Virus record (IMG/VR): IMGVR_UViG_3300045117_000491
Coordinates: 1-32,626 of that record
Direction: 5' to 3' (one strand)
DNA length: 32,626 nt
Source: a virus
Below, in pieces: positions 1-7,368 of this stretch (position 1 is the first letter of the stretch; the number at the start of each line of letters is the position of its first letter). A program made the position numbers and the translations under genes. The notes under the pieces were generated by a model. The model saw only the letters and a program-made list of their open reading frames with translations, was not told where the DNA came from and made no database searches.

Positions 1-960
1 TCACTGCGCGACCCGCTTCTCGGTGAGCGCGACGCCGAGCTCGGCGACGACCTGCGATGCGAGGTCGTCGGGCAGCTGGTCGAGGATCGCGTCGGCGATG
101 GCCTTCGCGTCGACCTGGACGTCGACCTGCGGGGTCTCCTTGCGGATCGCGCGGACGTTGTTGCGGATCTCGCGGAGCATCGCCCCGCCGGGGCCGTCGT
201 GACGCTTCCCGGCCGCGCCGACCGCGAGGTCCTTCGCGATGTCGACCAGGAGGTCGAGCTGGTCGGCGATCTTGTCCTGCTGCTTGTCGGTGAGTGCCAT
301 GAGGAATCCGTTCTCTCGTGCGCCGGACGGTCCGGCCTTGACTCGTGCGATGACGTCTCGACGGAACGCGCCCATGTCGAGGTTCGGGTCGGCGTAGGAC
401 CGGTTGTTCGATGCCTCGCCGTGGCCGATGGAGCCGCGGCCTGTTCGGCGCGCGAGGCGGGACAGGGCGGCGCAGATCCGCACCGACGCGGCGCGCTGCG
501 CGGTGGTCATGCTGGTGGCAGCAATGTTCTCGATGCCGTACCAGACGGTGTTCCCGTCGGCGTCCGACCCGCGCAGGTTGCCCTGGTAGCCCTCCGTGGA
601 GAGCTGCTGGTTGCGGCTGGCCGCGACGGCACGGGATCCGCAGGTGCCGGCGTGGTTCGCCCGGCCGGCGCCGTTGAGGTAGACGACGCCCTCGGGGTCG
701 GTGACGAACTGGCTCTTGAACGGGGTGCTCGGGTCGCCGTTGATGATGTCGGCGATGTACTGCAGGGGGCTGCGGCCGCCGAGCCCGCCGGCGGTGATGT
801 GGACCATGACGTCACCGGTCGGCGCGAACGCCCGCACGAGCGGTCCACCGTTGCTGTGCGGGCCGGAGTGGCAGCGGCACCGGCCGCGGGAGCCGGGCAC
901 CTCGACCACCTTGAGGCCCTCGGCGCGCAGGGCGCGCAGGATCTGGTCGTAGGTGAACAT
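1..960 (-). CDS. lysA: Endolysin, N-acetylmuramoyl-L-alanine amidase (AmpD-like)
   Basis: This 319-aa enzyme should cleave the amide bond between muramic acid and the stem peptide of host peptidoglycan at the end of the lytic cycle. The N-terminal two thirds read as an Amidase_2 (AmpD/PGRP) fold. His54 (in VMVHITAGG), His180 (in SIGHGEAS) and Asp191 (in YADPN) fit the His-His-Asp zinc triad of AmpD-type enzymes. Residues from about 225 to the end are a helical, charged C-terminal region without a recognisable wall-binding domain. It may be a cell-wall targeting or oligomerisation segment. The ATG start is fixed by a one-base TGATG overlap with the upstream collagen-like membrane protein gene. 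No signal peptide is seen, so export probably needs a holin. A longer reading from base 1008 is possible but would run into the upstream gene. The family call is firm; the role of the C-terminus is not known. Confidence 0.9.
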   Translation of the reverse strand: MFTYDQILRALRAEGLKVVEVPGSRGRCRCHSGPHSNGGPLVRAFAPTGDVMVHITAGGLGGRSPLQYIADIINGDPSTPFKSQFVTDPEGVVYLNGAGRANHAGTCGSRAVAASRNQQLSTEGYQGNLRGSDADGNTVWYGIENIAATSMTTAQRAASVRICAALSRLARRTGRGSIGHGEASNNRSYADPNLDMGAFRRDVIARVKAGPSGARENGFLMALTDKQQDKIADQLDLLVDIAKDLAVGAAGKRHDGPGGAMLREIRNNVRAIRKETPQVDVQVDAKAIADAILDQLPDDLASQVVAELGVALTEKRVAQ

Positions 961-1559
961 CAGGGCGTCTCCTCGGGCGTCGGCTCGACGGGCGGCAGCT
1001 GGCCGCACGTGAAGTCCTGGGTGGTGCCGTCGGTGTAGACGACCGTGTACGTCTGGGGTGTCAGGCCGCCGGTGCAGCCGATGGAAGCGATACCGCGGCC
1101 CGGCTCGCCGTCCTTGCCGTTCGTGCCGTCCTTGGGGGCGGGCGGGGTGCAGTCGTTGCGGGCCGAGCAGTACGCGGCAACCTGGGCGGCGACCTGCTCG
1201 TCGGTGGCGCCTGGACCCTGCGGCCCGGCAACCGTCGAGTCCTGCCCGTCCCGGCCGTTCCTGCCGTCGGCACCGTCCTTGCCGTCGTCGCCCGGGATGC
1301 GCAGGATGTGCGGCAGGGGCGTGGACGGGTTGACCACAGGCTCCTCGCCCAGGCCCTTGATCTGCTCGACCAGCAGGTTGATCTTCGTGCGGTCCTCGTT
1401 GATGGCCTCGCGCAGTTCGGCGCGGTCAGCGATCGAGAGACGGTCCACGCCCTCGAGCTGGTCGTTCTCCGAGGCCAGGGACAGGACCGTGAAGACCAGC
1501 CACGCACCACCCGCCACGAGCGCCAGGATGAGGGCGTACTTCAACCACTTGCGGATCAT
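960..1559 (-). CDS. Membrane-anchored collagen-like protein in the lysis cassette
   Basis: This 199-aa protein starts with a short basic stretch (MIRKWLK) and one transmembrane helix at about residues 7-28. A charged helical segment follows (about 32-72). Two Gly-X-Y collagen-like blocks come next: about 89-118 (PGDDGKDGADGRNGRDGQD and GPQGPG) and about 143-157 (KDGTNGKDGEPG). Four cysteines (131, 137, 162, 185) lie in the distal part, which would be outside the membrane. The topology suggests an N-in anchor with a trimerising external stalk. The ATG start overlaps the stop of the upstream coiled-coil membrane gene by four bases (ATGA), and its own stop overlaps the endolysin start. Position suggests a lysis accessory or holin-like role, but the collagen-like ectodomain is unusual for a holin. 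A lysogen surface protein is an alternative. The function is inferred from context only. Confidence 0.75.
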   Translation of the reverse strand: MIRKWLKYALILALVAGGAWLVFTVLSLASENDQLEGVDRLSIADRAELREAINEDRTKINLLVEQIKGLGEEPVVNPSTPLPHILRIPGDDGKDGADGRNGRDGQDSTVAGPQGPGATDEQVAAQVAAYCSARNDCTPPAPKDGTNGKDGEPGRGIASIGCTGGLTPQTYTVVYTDGTTQDFTCGQLPPVEPTPEETP

Positions 1560-1945
1560 GATGCGCCCCCCGACGCGTTGAGGATGAACCCGACCACGCC
1601 GACCAGCGTGCCGAGGCCAGTGAGCGCGATGCCGATACCCCATCGTCGTGACCCTTCGATGCGCGCGGCCTGCTCCTTCATCGCGGTGTCGCGCGCCTGC
1701 TGTTCGGTTGCGACCGCGGCGATGCGCTCGACCCGCTCCTGGGCCAGCCCAGCGGTCAGTTCTTTCAGGTTCTCGCCCATCGACTTCATCTCCGCATCGC
1801 GGGTCGCGAGGTACGCCAAGAGGATGTCGTTCGTCGGCATCCGATCCAGTCGCACGCCGATGTCACGGAACGACGTGCGCATCTCGTCACGCAGGTCGTC
1901 AACTCGACGCGAAAGCTCTGCTGGCCGCGGCTCTTCGACGCTCAC
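1556..1945 (-). CDS. Coiled-coil protein with C-terminal membrane helix, possible holin or XhlA-like
   Basis: The 129-aa product has a long amphipathic, heptad-like helix (about residues 7-100) rich in Glu, Arg, Ala and Leu. A single hydrophobic segment (about 103-122, GIGIALTGLGTLVGVVGFIL) and a short polar tail follow. Cytosolic coil plus C-terminal membrane anchor is the layout of XhlA-type holin accessory proteins and of many phage membrane proteins next to endolysins. A GTG start is chosen because it overlaps the stop of an 18-codon upstream frame (GTGA). The stop overlaps the next gene by four bases. The reading frame is open further upstream, but there it would lie over the tail fibre gene. 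I infer a holin or holin-partner role from position and topology; no diagnostic motif is present. Confidence 0.65.
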   Translation of the reverse strand: MSVEEPRPAELSRRVDDLRDEMRTSFRDIGVRLDRMPTNDILLAYLATRDAEMKSMGENLKELTAGLAQERVERIAAVATEQQARDTAMKEQAARIEGSRRWGIGIALTGLGTLVGVVGFILNASGGAS

Positions 1946-1998
1946 AGGCTGATCCCCGCCTTCTTGAGATTGGTCATCGAGCGGGGGGCGACACGCAT
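1942..1998 (-). CDS. 18-codon micro-ORF coupling the tail fibre gene to the lysis genes
   Basis: The frame encodes MRVAPRSMTNLKKAGISL. Its ATG overlaps the tail fibre stop by one base (TGATG) and its TGA overlaps the GTG of the membrane protein gene (GTGA). It exactly fills the space between the two larger genes. The peptide is basic and too short for family assignment. It may simply keep ribosomes moving across the junction, or it may be a true small protein. The double overlap is seen in sequence; translation is inferred. Confidence 0.35.
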   Translation of the reverse strand: MRVAPRSMTNLKKAGISL

Positions 1999-4247
1999 CA
2001 GGCGCCCTCTCGTGTGAAGGTGACCCGTTGGCGCAAGATGTCCAGCTCACCGACGACGCCAGAGGTCTCGACGGTGCGGAACGAGACTGTCTGCCCGGCC
2101 GCGAACCGACGGGTGAACATGATCTGCTGACCGACGGGGTAGGAGCCATTGGGCACCATGTCTGAGCGTTCGATCTGCGGCGTCGCGTCACCATCCAGCT
2201 CCCACACCAGCGTCCTGCGGCCGGTGCTGTTCGCCTCCCAGACCAGCGAGCACACCACGGCGTACACGCCCGGCGTGATGCAAGTGAACGCGTAAGGCGA
2301 CGTTGACGCCATGGACCACGCGCCCGAGACGATCGGGTTGGAGCCGAAGAAGCGCAGGTACCCGGTGGGGGTGAGCCCCGAGGTGTCCTGCCACATCGAG
2401 AAGTTCGAGACCATCGCGGTATCGACGTACCCCTTGTTCGCTGCGTGGTCCGGCATCAGCGGGTCAGGGACGGTGGCGATCTCGGAGACCGCGAGGGCAC
2501 CCACCTTCAGGTCCGACACACGCGTCGCGCCGGACGGGTCGACCTGCAGTCCCGTTGCGAGCGCAGTTACGTCGATGTTGTCGAACTCGAGCTGCGCGTC
2601 GAGTGGTTCGTTGGAACTGTGCGAGTCGGTCCGCGAGTAGAAGCCGACACGTCCGGGCGCCGGGGTCAGTCCAGGGATGATCCCCGACCACTGGTACGCC
2701 CACGCGGTCGCGCCCCGCGGCTTCGCGGCGAAGGACACCGACGAGCCCCTCACGACGACCTCAAACGTGTGCCAGACGGCCACGGGCAGCGTGAAGTTCA
2801 GGCCGTTGTCCAGGCCGCCGACGGTCTCGATATCGGCCAGGAGCCGCACGCGACCCTGGCCCTTGATCTGCAGGTCCACCGCGTCGTTGCCGACGATGCC
2901 GTCGAGGACTTGGTCCTGCTCCCGCAGCAGCATGCCCGCGAAGAACGACCAGTTGGCCCCACCAGTTCGCCGGACGTCGAAGGTCACGATGGTGTCCTGG
3001 GACATCTCCGGCAGGACGGACGGCTTCGACAGGTACACGAAGTCGAAGTCGTTACGGTCGCCAGCGGCGGCCCGCTCGTTCACGACCGCACGCAACAGGG
3101 CCTGCGCCTCGCCGGCCTCGCGGGTGGACACGAACTTGAGCCGTTCACGGCTCGGGTCCGTCCGCCTCAGCACCCAATCAGGGGTGGGGCTACCGACCGG
3201 GAGGCCCGGATCATCGAGGCCCGACCACGTCTCGAGGTACTGCCCGGAGCTGCCCTCGGCGATCGAGATGGTGCCGCCCACGATGCTGACGCCTTCGAGA
3301 TTGACCGCTGACAGGTCGGACACACGCAACGCTTCGATCAGGGCGTCGTTCGCGACCAGTAGGTCGGCGGTGATGACATCAGCGGCCAGGTGGTACGTCT
3401 GGATCTCGTTGTCGCCGATCTGGGTGCGGACGATCTTCGACAGACGGATCGGGCCCACTGTCGTCGAGGTCGGACCGTCGCCGTCGGCGTCGAACGGGGC
3501 GGCCCGGAAGTAGTAGTCCACGCCCTGGGCCAGGGGTGCCCCGCTGATGGCCCGAACGGCTCCCACGCCGCCGTTCTCCATCACGCCGACCTGCACGAAC
3601 GGTCCAGCCGGATTCGTAGAAACGAGGACGCGAACCTGTACGGGGTCCGCGTTCGTGATCTCGGTGAGCCGAACGGCCACGAAGTCGGTCGCCGCGAACG
3701 CTTCCAGCGTGGGAGCGGTCGACGGCGGGTTGCCGTCGGTGAGGGCGGCCGGCGGGATGGTGGTGTTGGGGTCGATGAAGCTGCCGTCGTCGGCGCCGCG
3801 CCCGTCGACGCCCACGATGAACCACTCGCCGTCGAACTGCTCGACGTCGACTGCCGGTCGGTCGGCGCCCTCGTACACGCCGACCTGCAGGTCGACCTTG
3901 CCCTGCAGGCCCTGGTCGACGGTGACGTCGTCGAGCACGCCGAGCGGCTCGGCGAGCACGACGCGCGCGAGCGTGTACTCGACGGCAGGCAGGATGCCCA
4001 CCGGCTCGCCCGCCTCGAGGCCGGCGGTCAGCGCGGTGGCGAGCAGCACGACGTCCGGGTCGTCCTCCCCGCCCCCGGGCGTCACGGTGAGCACGTCGTA
4101 GGGCAGGCCGCCGACGACGGCCTGCGCGCCCAGCACGGCGAGCCGAGTGCCGTCGTCGACGACCAGCTCGGTCGCGCCGGCCTCGACAGGCGCGAGGAGG
4201 AACGTGCGGACGGGCACGACCTCGACCCGCTCGACCAGTCCCCTCAT
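1998..4247 (-). CDS. Tail fibre / receptor-binding minor tail protein
   Basis: This 749-aa protein appears modular. The N-terminal part (about 1-150) is Val- and Asp-rich beta structure. A fibronectin-like stretch follows (about 165-265), then a helical spacer typical of siphovirus central fibres (QIGDNEIQTYHLAADVITAD). Next is a LamG/concanavalin-like segment (about 340-570, from ETWSGLDDPGLP to FDNIDVTAL). Near residue 600 is the motif DPLMPDHAANKGYVDT, a linker common in phage tail fibres. The last 130 residues form a C1q-like beta domain (about 625-749, TPGVYAVVCSLVWEAN), a likely host-contact head. The ATG start is fixed by a four-base overlap with the upstream minor tail gene. The protein is probably the distal tail-tip fibre. 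Which domain binds the receptor is inferred. Confidence 0.8.
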   Translation of the reverse strand: MRGLVERVEVVPVRTFLLAPVEAGATELVVDDGTRLAVLGAQAVVGGLPYDVLTVTPGGGEDDPDVVLLATALTAGLEAGEPVGILPAVEYTLARVVLAEPLGVLDDVTVDQGLQGKVDLQVGVYEGADRPAVDVEQFDGEWFIVGVDGRGADDGSFIDPNTTIPPAALTDGNPPSTAPTLEAFAATDFVAVRLTEITNADPVQVRVLVSTNPAGPFVQVGVMENGGVGAVRAISGAPLAQGVDYYFRAAPFDADGDGPTSTTVGPIRLSKIVRTQIGDNEIQTYHLAADVITADLLVANDALIEALRVSDLSAVNLEGVSIVGGTISIAEGSSGQYLETWSGLDDPGLPVGSPTPDWVLRRTDPSRERLKFVSTREAGEAQALLRAVVNERAAAGDRNDFDFVYLSKPSVLPEMSQDTIVTFDVRRTGGANWSFFAGMLLREQDQVLDGIVGNDAVDLQIKGQGRVRLLADIETVGGLDNGLNFTLPVAVWHTFEVVVRGSSVSFAAKPRGATAWAYQWSGIIPGLTPAPGRVGFYSRTDSHSSNEPLDAQLEFDNIDVTALATGLQVDPSGATRVSDLKVGALAVSEIATVPDPLMPDHAANKGYVDTAMVSNFSMWQDTSGLTPTGYLRFFGSNPIVSGAWSMASTSPYAFTCITPGVYAVVCSLVWEANSTGRRTLVWELDGDATPQIERSDMVPNGSYPVGQQIMFTRRFAAGQTVSFRTVETSGVVGELDILRQRVTFTREGA

Positions 4248-5524
4248 CGCTTCCTCGCCTTCGCTGCTCGACGCTTCTCCGCGGCCTTGCGCTTCTTCGC
4301 GGCCGCGATCCTCTTCCGCCGGCGCTCCGCCGCGGCCTTCTTGGCGGCGTTGACCTCGGCGCGAGCGAGGCGCTTCGTCTTCGGCTTGATCCGCACCGGG
4401 CGCCGAGAGCGGGGGGTGCGCGAGTTGAAGCCGAACGACTGCATGCCGTCGCAGTCGAGCGGGATCGTCATCTCCTGCACCGACGCGGTCACCTGGCCGG
4501 TCGGCGTCTCGACGATGTACGGGTCGTACTCCTGCAGGTGCCAGAACGGCATCGCCTCGAAGCTCGCCGTGGTCTGCTGGATGCTCAGCTCGCGCAGGCG
4601 CCGCTCCGCGAGCTCGGTCGCCGCCGCGAACGAGTCGACCTCGGAGTCCTCGATGTACTCCGTCTTGGGCCAGCGGACGTCGCCGACGCGCATGTTCTCC
4701 GGCGACAGCGGGTGGTCCGCTGCCAGCGTCGCCTGAGCGGTGATCTGCGTCTTCGAGATCACGCCGCCGAGCACGATCACCTGGTTGACGAGGTCGCCGT
4801 CCCAGTAGCCGGTGTGCACCTCGGTCGTCAGGCTGCCGCCGACGCCCTCGCGGAAGCGCGTCACCGGCGTCGTCGACCGGCGCCGGCACACGAGGTAGCC
4901 GTCGCCGTCGTAGAACGCGACCCAGCCGATGGAGCGGCACAGGCGCTGCACGAGGGCCCACGGTGTGAGCTCGCGCGAGAGCGTGTGCGACTTCGTCAGC
5001 TTCCTCGAGGTCGCGGCGATGCGGAACCGCGTCTCGCCGACAGCCTCGCCCATGATCTGACGGATCGCGGTGCCGACGTTCGTGCCGGCGCGGACGGTGA
5101 ACGCGGGCCGGGGGCCGACGGCGAACATGGCTCGGTCCTGCGCCTCGAGCGTGAGCACGTCGTCCGCGCGCGAGACCCGCGAGAGGGGCCCGAAGATGAC
5201 CGGGAGGTCGACCCAGTCCTCCAGGTCGTCGACGAACAGCCCGCGGCGTACCCGCACCATGCGGTTCGGGCGCACGACCTTGACGTTGTCGCCCAGGTTC
5301 AGCTGGTCGGAGGGGTCGAAGAGGTCGACCTGGAGCGAACGCGTCGGCCCCTCGCGGCTGGCGCGGACCTGCACGGACCCGGCGATCCTGCTGGACGCGA
5401 GCCCGGCGACGCGGTGACGCCGGTAGCTGTACAGGTCGATCAGCACCCGCATGCGGTAGCTGCGGCGCATCTGCGCCTCGACGGCGTCCAGCTCTCTGGC
5501 CGTGAGGCCCGATGCGTAGGTCAC
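4244..5524 (-). CDS. Minor tail protein (tail-tip/baseplate hub type) with a basic tail
   Basis: A 426-aa structural protein lying between two larger minor tail proteins. The first 370 residues look like an actinophage tail-tip hub or adaptor. They are beta-rich, with segments such as SLQVDLFDPSDQLNLGD, VLTLEAQDRAMFAVG and WALVQRLCRSIGWVAFYDGDG, the last two resembling late-control/gpD-like hub folds. The final 45 residues or so are almost only Lys, Arg and Ala (KKAAAERRRKRIAAAKKRK and similar), an H1-like polybasic extension. The GTG start overlaps the upstream stop by four bases (GTGA), and the downstream fibre gene overlaps by four bases. A longer frame reaching base 5893 is excluded because it would lie over the upstream gene. 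Hub function is inferred from order and texture. Confidence 0.75.
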   Translation of the reverse strand: MTYASGLTARELDAVEAQMRRSYRMRVLIDLYSYRRHRVAGLASSRIAGSVQVRASREGPTRSLQVDLFDPSDQLNLGDNVKVVRPNRMVRVRRGLFVDDLEDWVDLPVIFGPLSRVSRADDVLTLEAQDRAMFAVGPRPAFTVRAGTNVGTAIRQIMGEAVGETRFRIAATSRKLTKSHTLSRELTPWALVQRLCRSIGWVAFYDGDGYLVCRRRSTTPVTRFREGVGGSLTTEVHTGYWDGDLVNQVIVLGGVISKTQITAQATLAADHPLSPENMRVGDVRWPKTEYIEDSEVDSFAAATELAERRLRELSIQQTTASFEAMPFWHLQEYDPYIVETPTGQVTASVQEMTIPLDCDGMQSFGFNSRTPRSRRPVRIKPKTKRLARAEVNAAKKAAAERRRKRIAAAKKRKAAEKRRAAKARKR

Positions 5525-7368
5525 GACTGCTCCCAGGGCAGCTCGCCCTGCTGGTAGAACTCGAAGGACGCCCCGTACATCAGCTCGTGGTCGGGCTGGG
5601 GCACGACGTTGACGTTCCGCAGGATCACCGGGATGTTCAGGTCCGAGAGCGCGAGCCGCCAGACCTTCGTGGGGCTGAGCTTCGTCTCGAGGATGCGGTT
5701 CCGCTGCTCCTGCGCGGACGTGAGGCCCATGGCCTCGACGTGGGAGATGAGCTCGCCGTTGCAGCTTCCCTCGTACCCGCGGAACCCCTCGTGGATGATG
5801 TGCACGCGGTCGCCGCCGCGGGTCTCGACGACGGCGGACTGCTCCGGCAGGGTGAACTCTCCAGCGTCCTGCCCGGCGGCCGCGAGCAGCCACTCCGGGT
5901 CGTCCGGGTCGGCCAGCCAGATGAACTGCATCCGCAGCACGGTCTCGACGGCGTACGGCGCGTCACCGATCGACCGGTTCTGCACGGGACGCACCCGGTA
6001 GGCCAGGACGTGGTGCGCGGGCGCGGTGACGTCGCGCCACCTGAACCGGCCCCCACCGATGGCCACGTCGGAGACCTCGACGCGGAAGGACTCCCAGGTG
6101 CCGGCGTCGTCCGGGTCGGTCTCGAGTCGGATGCGTCGCTCGACGATGTAGGCGTCCGGCGTGACGCCCTTCCAGGTGACGTCGACGGCGGGCCCGAGCG
6201 GGGTGTCGACGGCGAGCTCGGTCACGGGCTCGAGCACCGGGGTCGGCAGGAGGAGGAACGGCTCGGTGTAGGCGAGCACGTAGGTCTTCACGCCGGGGCT
6301 GGGGACGCGGTCGACGTCGTCCCAGATCCGCACCTCGCGCACGAGGTAGTCGTCGAGCCACCCGGTGAGCGGCTTGGAGGGGGTCCACTGCGTGTCGTCA
6401 CCGACCATGTACCCGGAGTCGGCCGCGACGGTGGCCTCGCCGGCGCGGCTGTAGTTCAGGAGCCGGACGCGGAACGCGGACTGCTCGCCGCCGGACACGC
6501 TCCAGGTGGTCGTCGGTGTGGCGTCGGACGTCTCCTCGTCCGTCGAGGTGATCGTCAAGGTCAGGGGCGCGTCGTAGTCCAGGCGAATCGGGTCGGACCA
6601 GGGCGACTCGCGGCCGTCGATCGACCGGTGGCGGATGCGCACCCAGACGCCCTCAGGCGGGACGCCCGTCAGCTGGTGGGTGGGCACGCCCGACGCGACC
6701 CAGCCGGTGTCGAGGGCGGGCGTCGTCCACACGTTGTTCGGGTTGCTCTGCACCTGGTAGGCGCCCATCGGCTCGACGCCGGCGCCGCCGTAGCGCCAGG
6801 CGAGGACCGGGTCGGGCGTCGAGATCGTGCCTGTGGCCGGCCGGATGTCGTCAGGCGCCTCGGGCGGGTAGGAGACGTCGAGCAGAACGACCGGCCGGTA
6901 CTTCGCGTTCGTGCCGCTCGCGTTCATCGAGTAGAACGACCGGCCGGCGGCCGCCGTCGACGTCGTCTCGATGCGGATCCCGCGGTTCGGGGTGTCGGAG
7001 AGCCACGCCGTCACGAAGTTGGAGATGTCCAGGTCCATCGGCTCCCGGCGCTGTCCGGACGCCGTGCGGGTCGTCGTCGGCCCTGCGTCGGGCATGCGGC
7101 TCCAGCGGACCGTCGACGGCGTCCAGGTGTCGAGAGGGCGCCGCAGGTGGAACGTCGTGGTCGGGAAGTCCTCGGTCGGGAACAGCCGGAGGGTCGCGGC
7201 GTTGACGATCGCCCCGTCGCGGTCGAGCAGCCCGCGCACCTCGATGAACGTGAGCAGTCGCCGGTCGCTCACGTTCCGCACCGACAGGGTCGGCCGCCCG
7301 ACGTAGGTCTCGGACGGCGACGCCTCCGAGACGATCGTGTCCGCGAGGGTGGTGAGCGTCGACTGCAT
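5521..7368 (-). CDS. Minor tail protein with DNRLRE-like and fibronectin-like domains
   Basis: This 615-aa protein follows the tape measure gene, where actinophages place the distal tail and minor tail proteins. Residues about 1-165 resemble a DNRLRE domain, a beta-sandwich found on secreted and surface proteins. The region starts TIVSEASPSETYVGRPTLSV and includes RPLDTWTPSTVRWSRMP. The middle (about 170-450) contains two or three fibronectin III-like modules. The C-terminal 150 residues (ending FEFYQQGELPWEQS) may attach to the tail tube, as distal-tail proteins do. The ATG start shares one base with the tape measure stop (TGATG). A tail-tip role that touches surface sugars is inferred; no enzymatic motif is visible. 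Confidence 0.75.
   Translation of the reverse strand: MQSTLTTLADTIVSEASPSETYVGRPTLSVRNVSDRRLLTFIEVRGLLDRDGAIVNAATLRLFPTEDFPTTTFHLRRPLDTWTPSTVRWSRMPDAGPTTTRTASGQRREPMDLDISNFVTAWLSDTPNRGIRIETTSTAAAGRSFYSMNASGTNAKYRPVVLLDVSYPPEAPDDIRPATGTISTPDPVLAWRYGGAGVEPMGAYQVQSNPNNVWTTPALDTGWVASGVPTHQLTGVPPEGVWVRIRHRSIDGRESPWSDPIRLDYDAPLTLTITSTDEETSDATPTTTWSVSGGEQSAFRVRLLNYSRAGEATVAADSGYMVGDDTQWTPSKPLTGWLDDYLVREVRIWDDVDRVPSPGVKTYVLAYTEPFLLLPTPVLEPVTELAVDTPLGPAVDVTWKGVTPDAYIVERRIRLETDPDDAGTWESFRVEVSDVAIGGGRFRWRDVTAPAHHVLAYRVRPVQNRSIGDAPYAVETVLRMQFIWLADPDDPEWLLAAAGQDAGEFTLPEQSAVVETRGGDRVHIIHEGFRGYEGSCNGELISHVEAMGLTSAQEQRNRILETKLSPTKVWRLALSDLNIPVILRNVNVVPQPDHELMYGASFEFYQQGELPWEQS

Noticed and set aside
3390-4736. 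Long plus-strand open frame opposite the tail genes, and similar ones at 5512-7824, 7398-8717 and 13018-14748
   Set aside because: These are antisense shadows in high-GC DNA, with Arg/Gly/Ala/Val-rich composition and no domain. The minus-strand genes are well supported by family signatures and overlaps.
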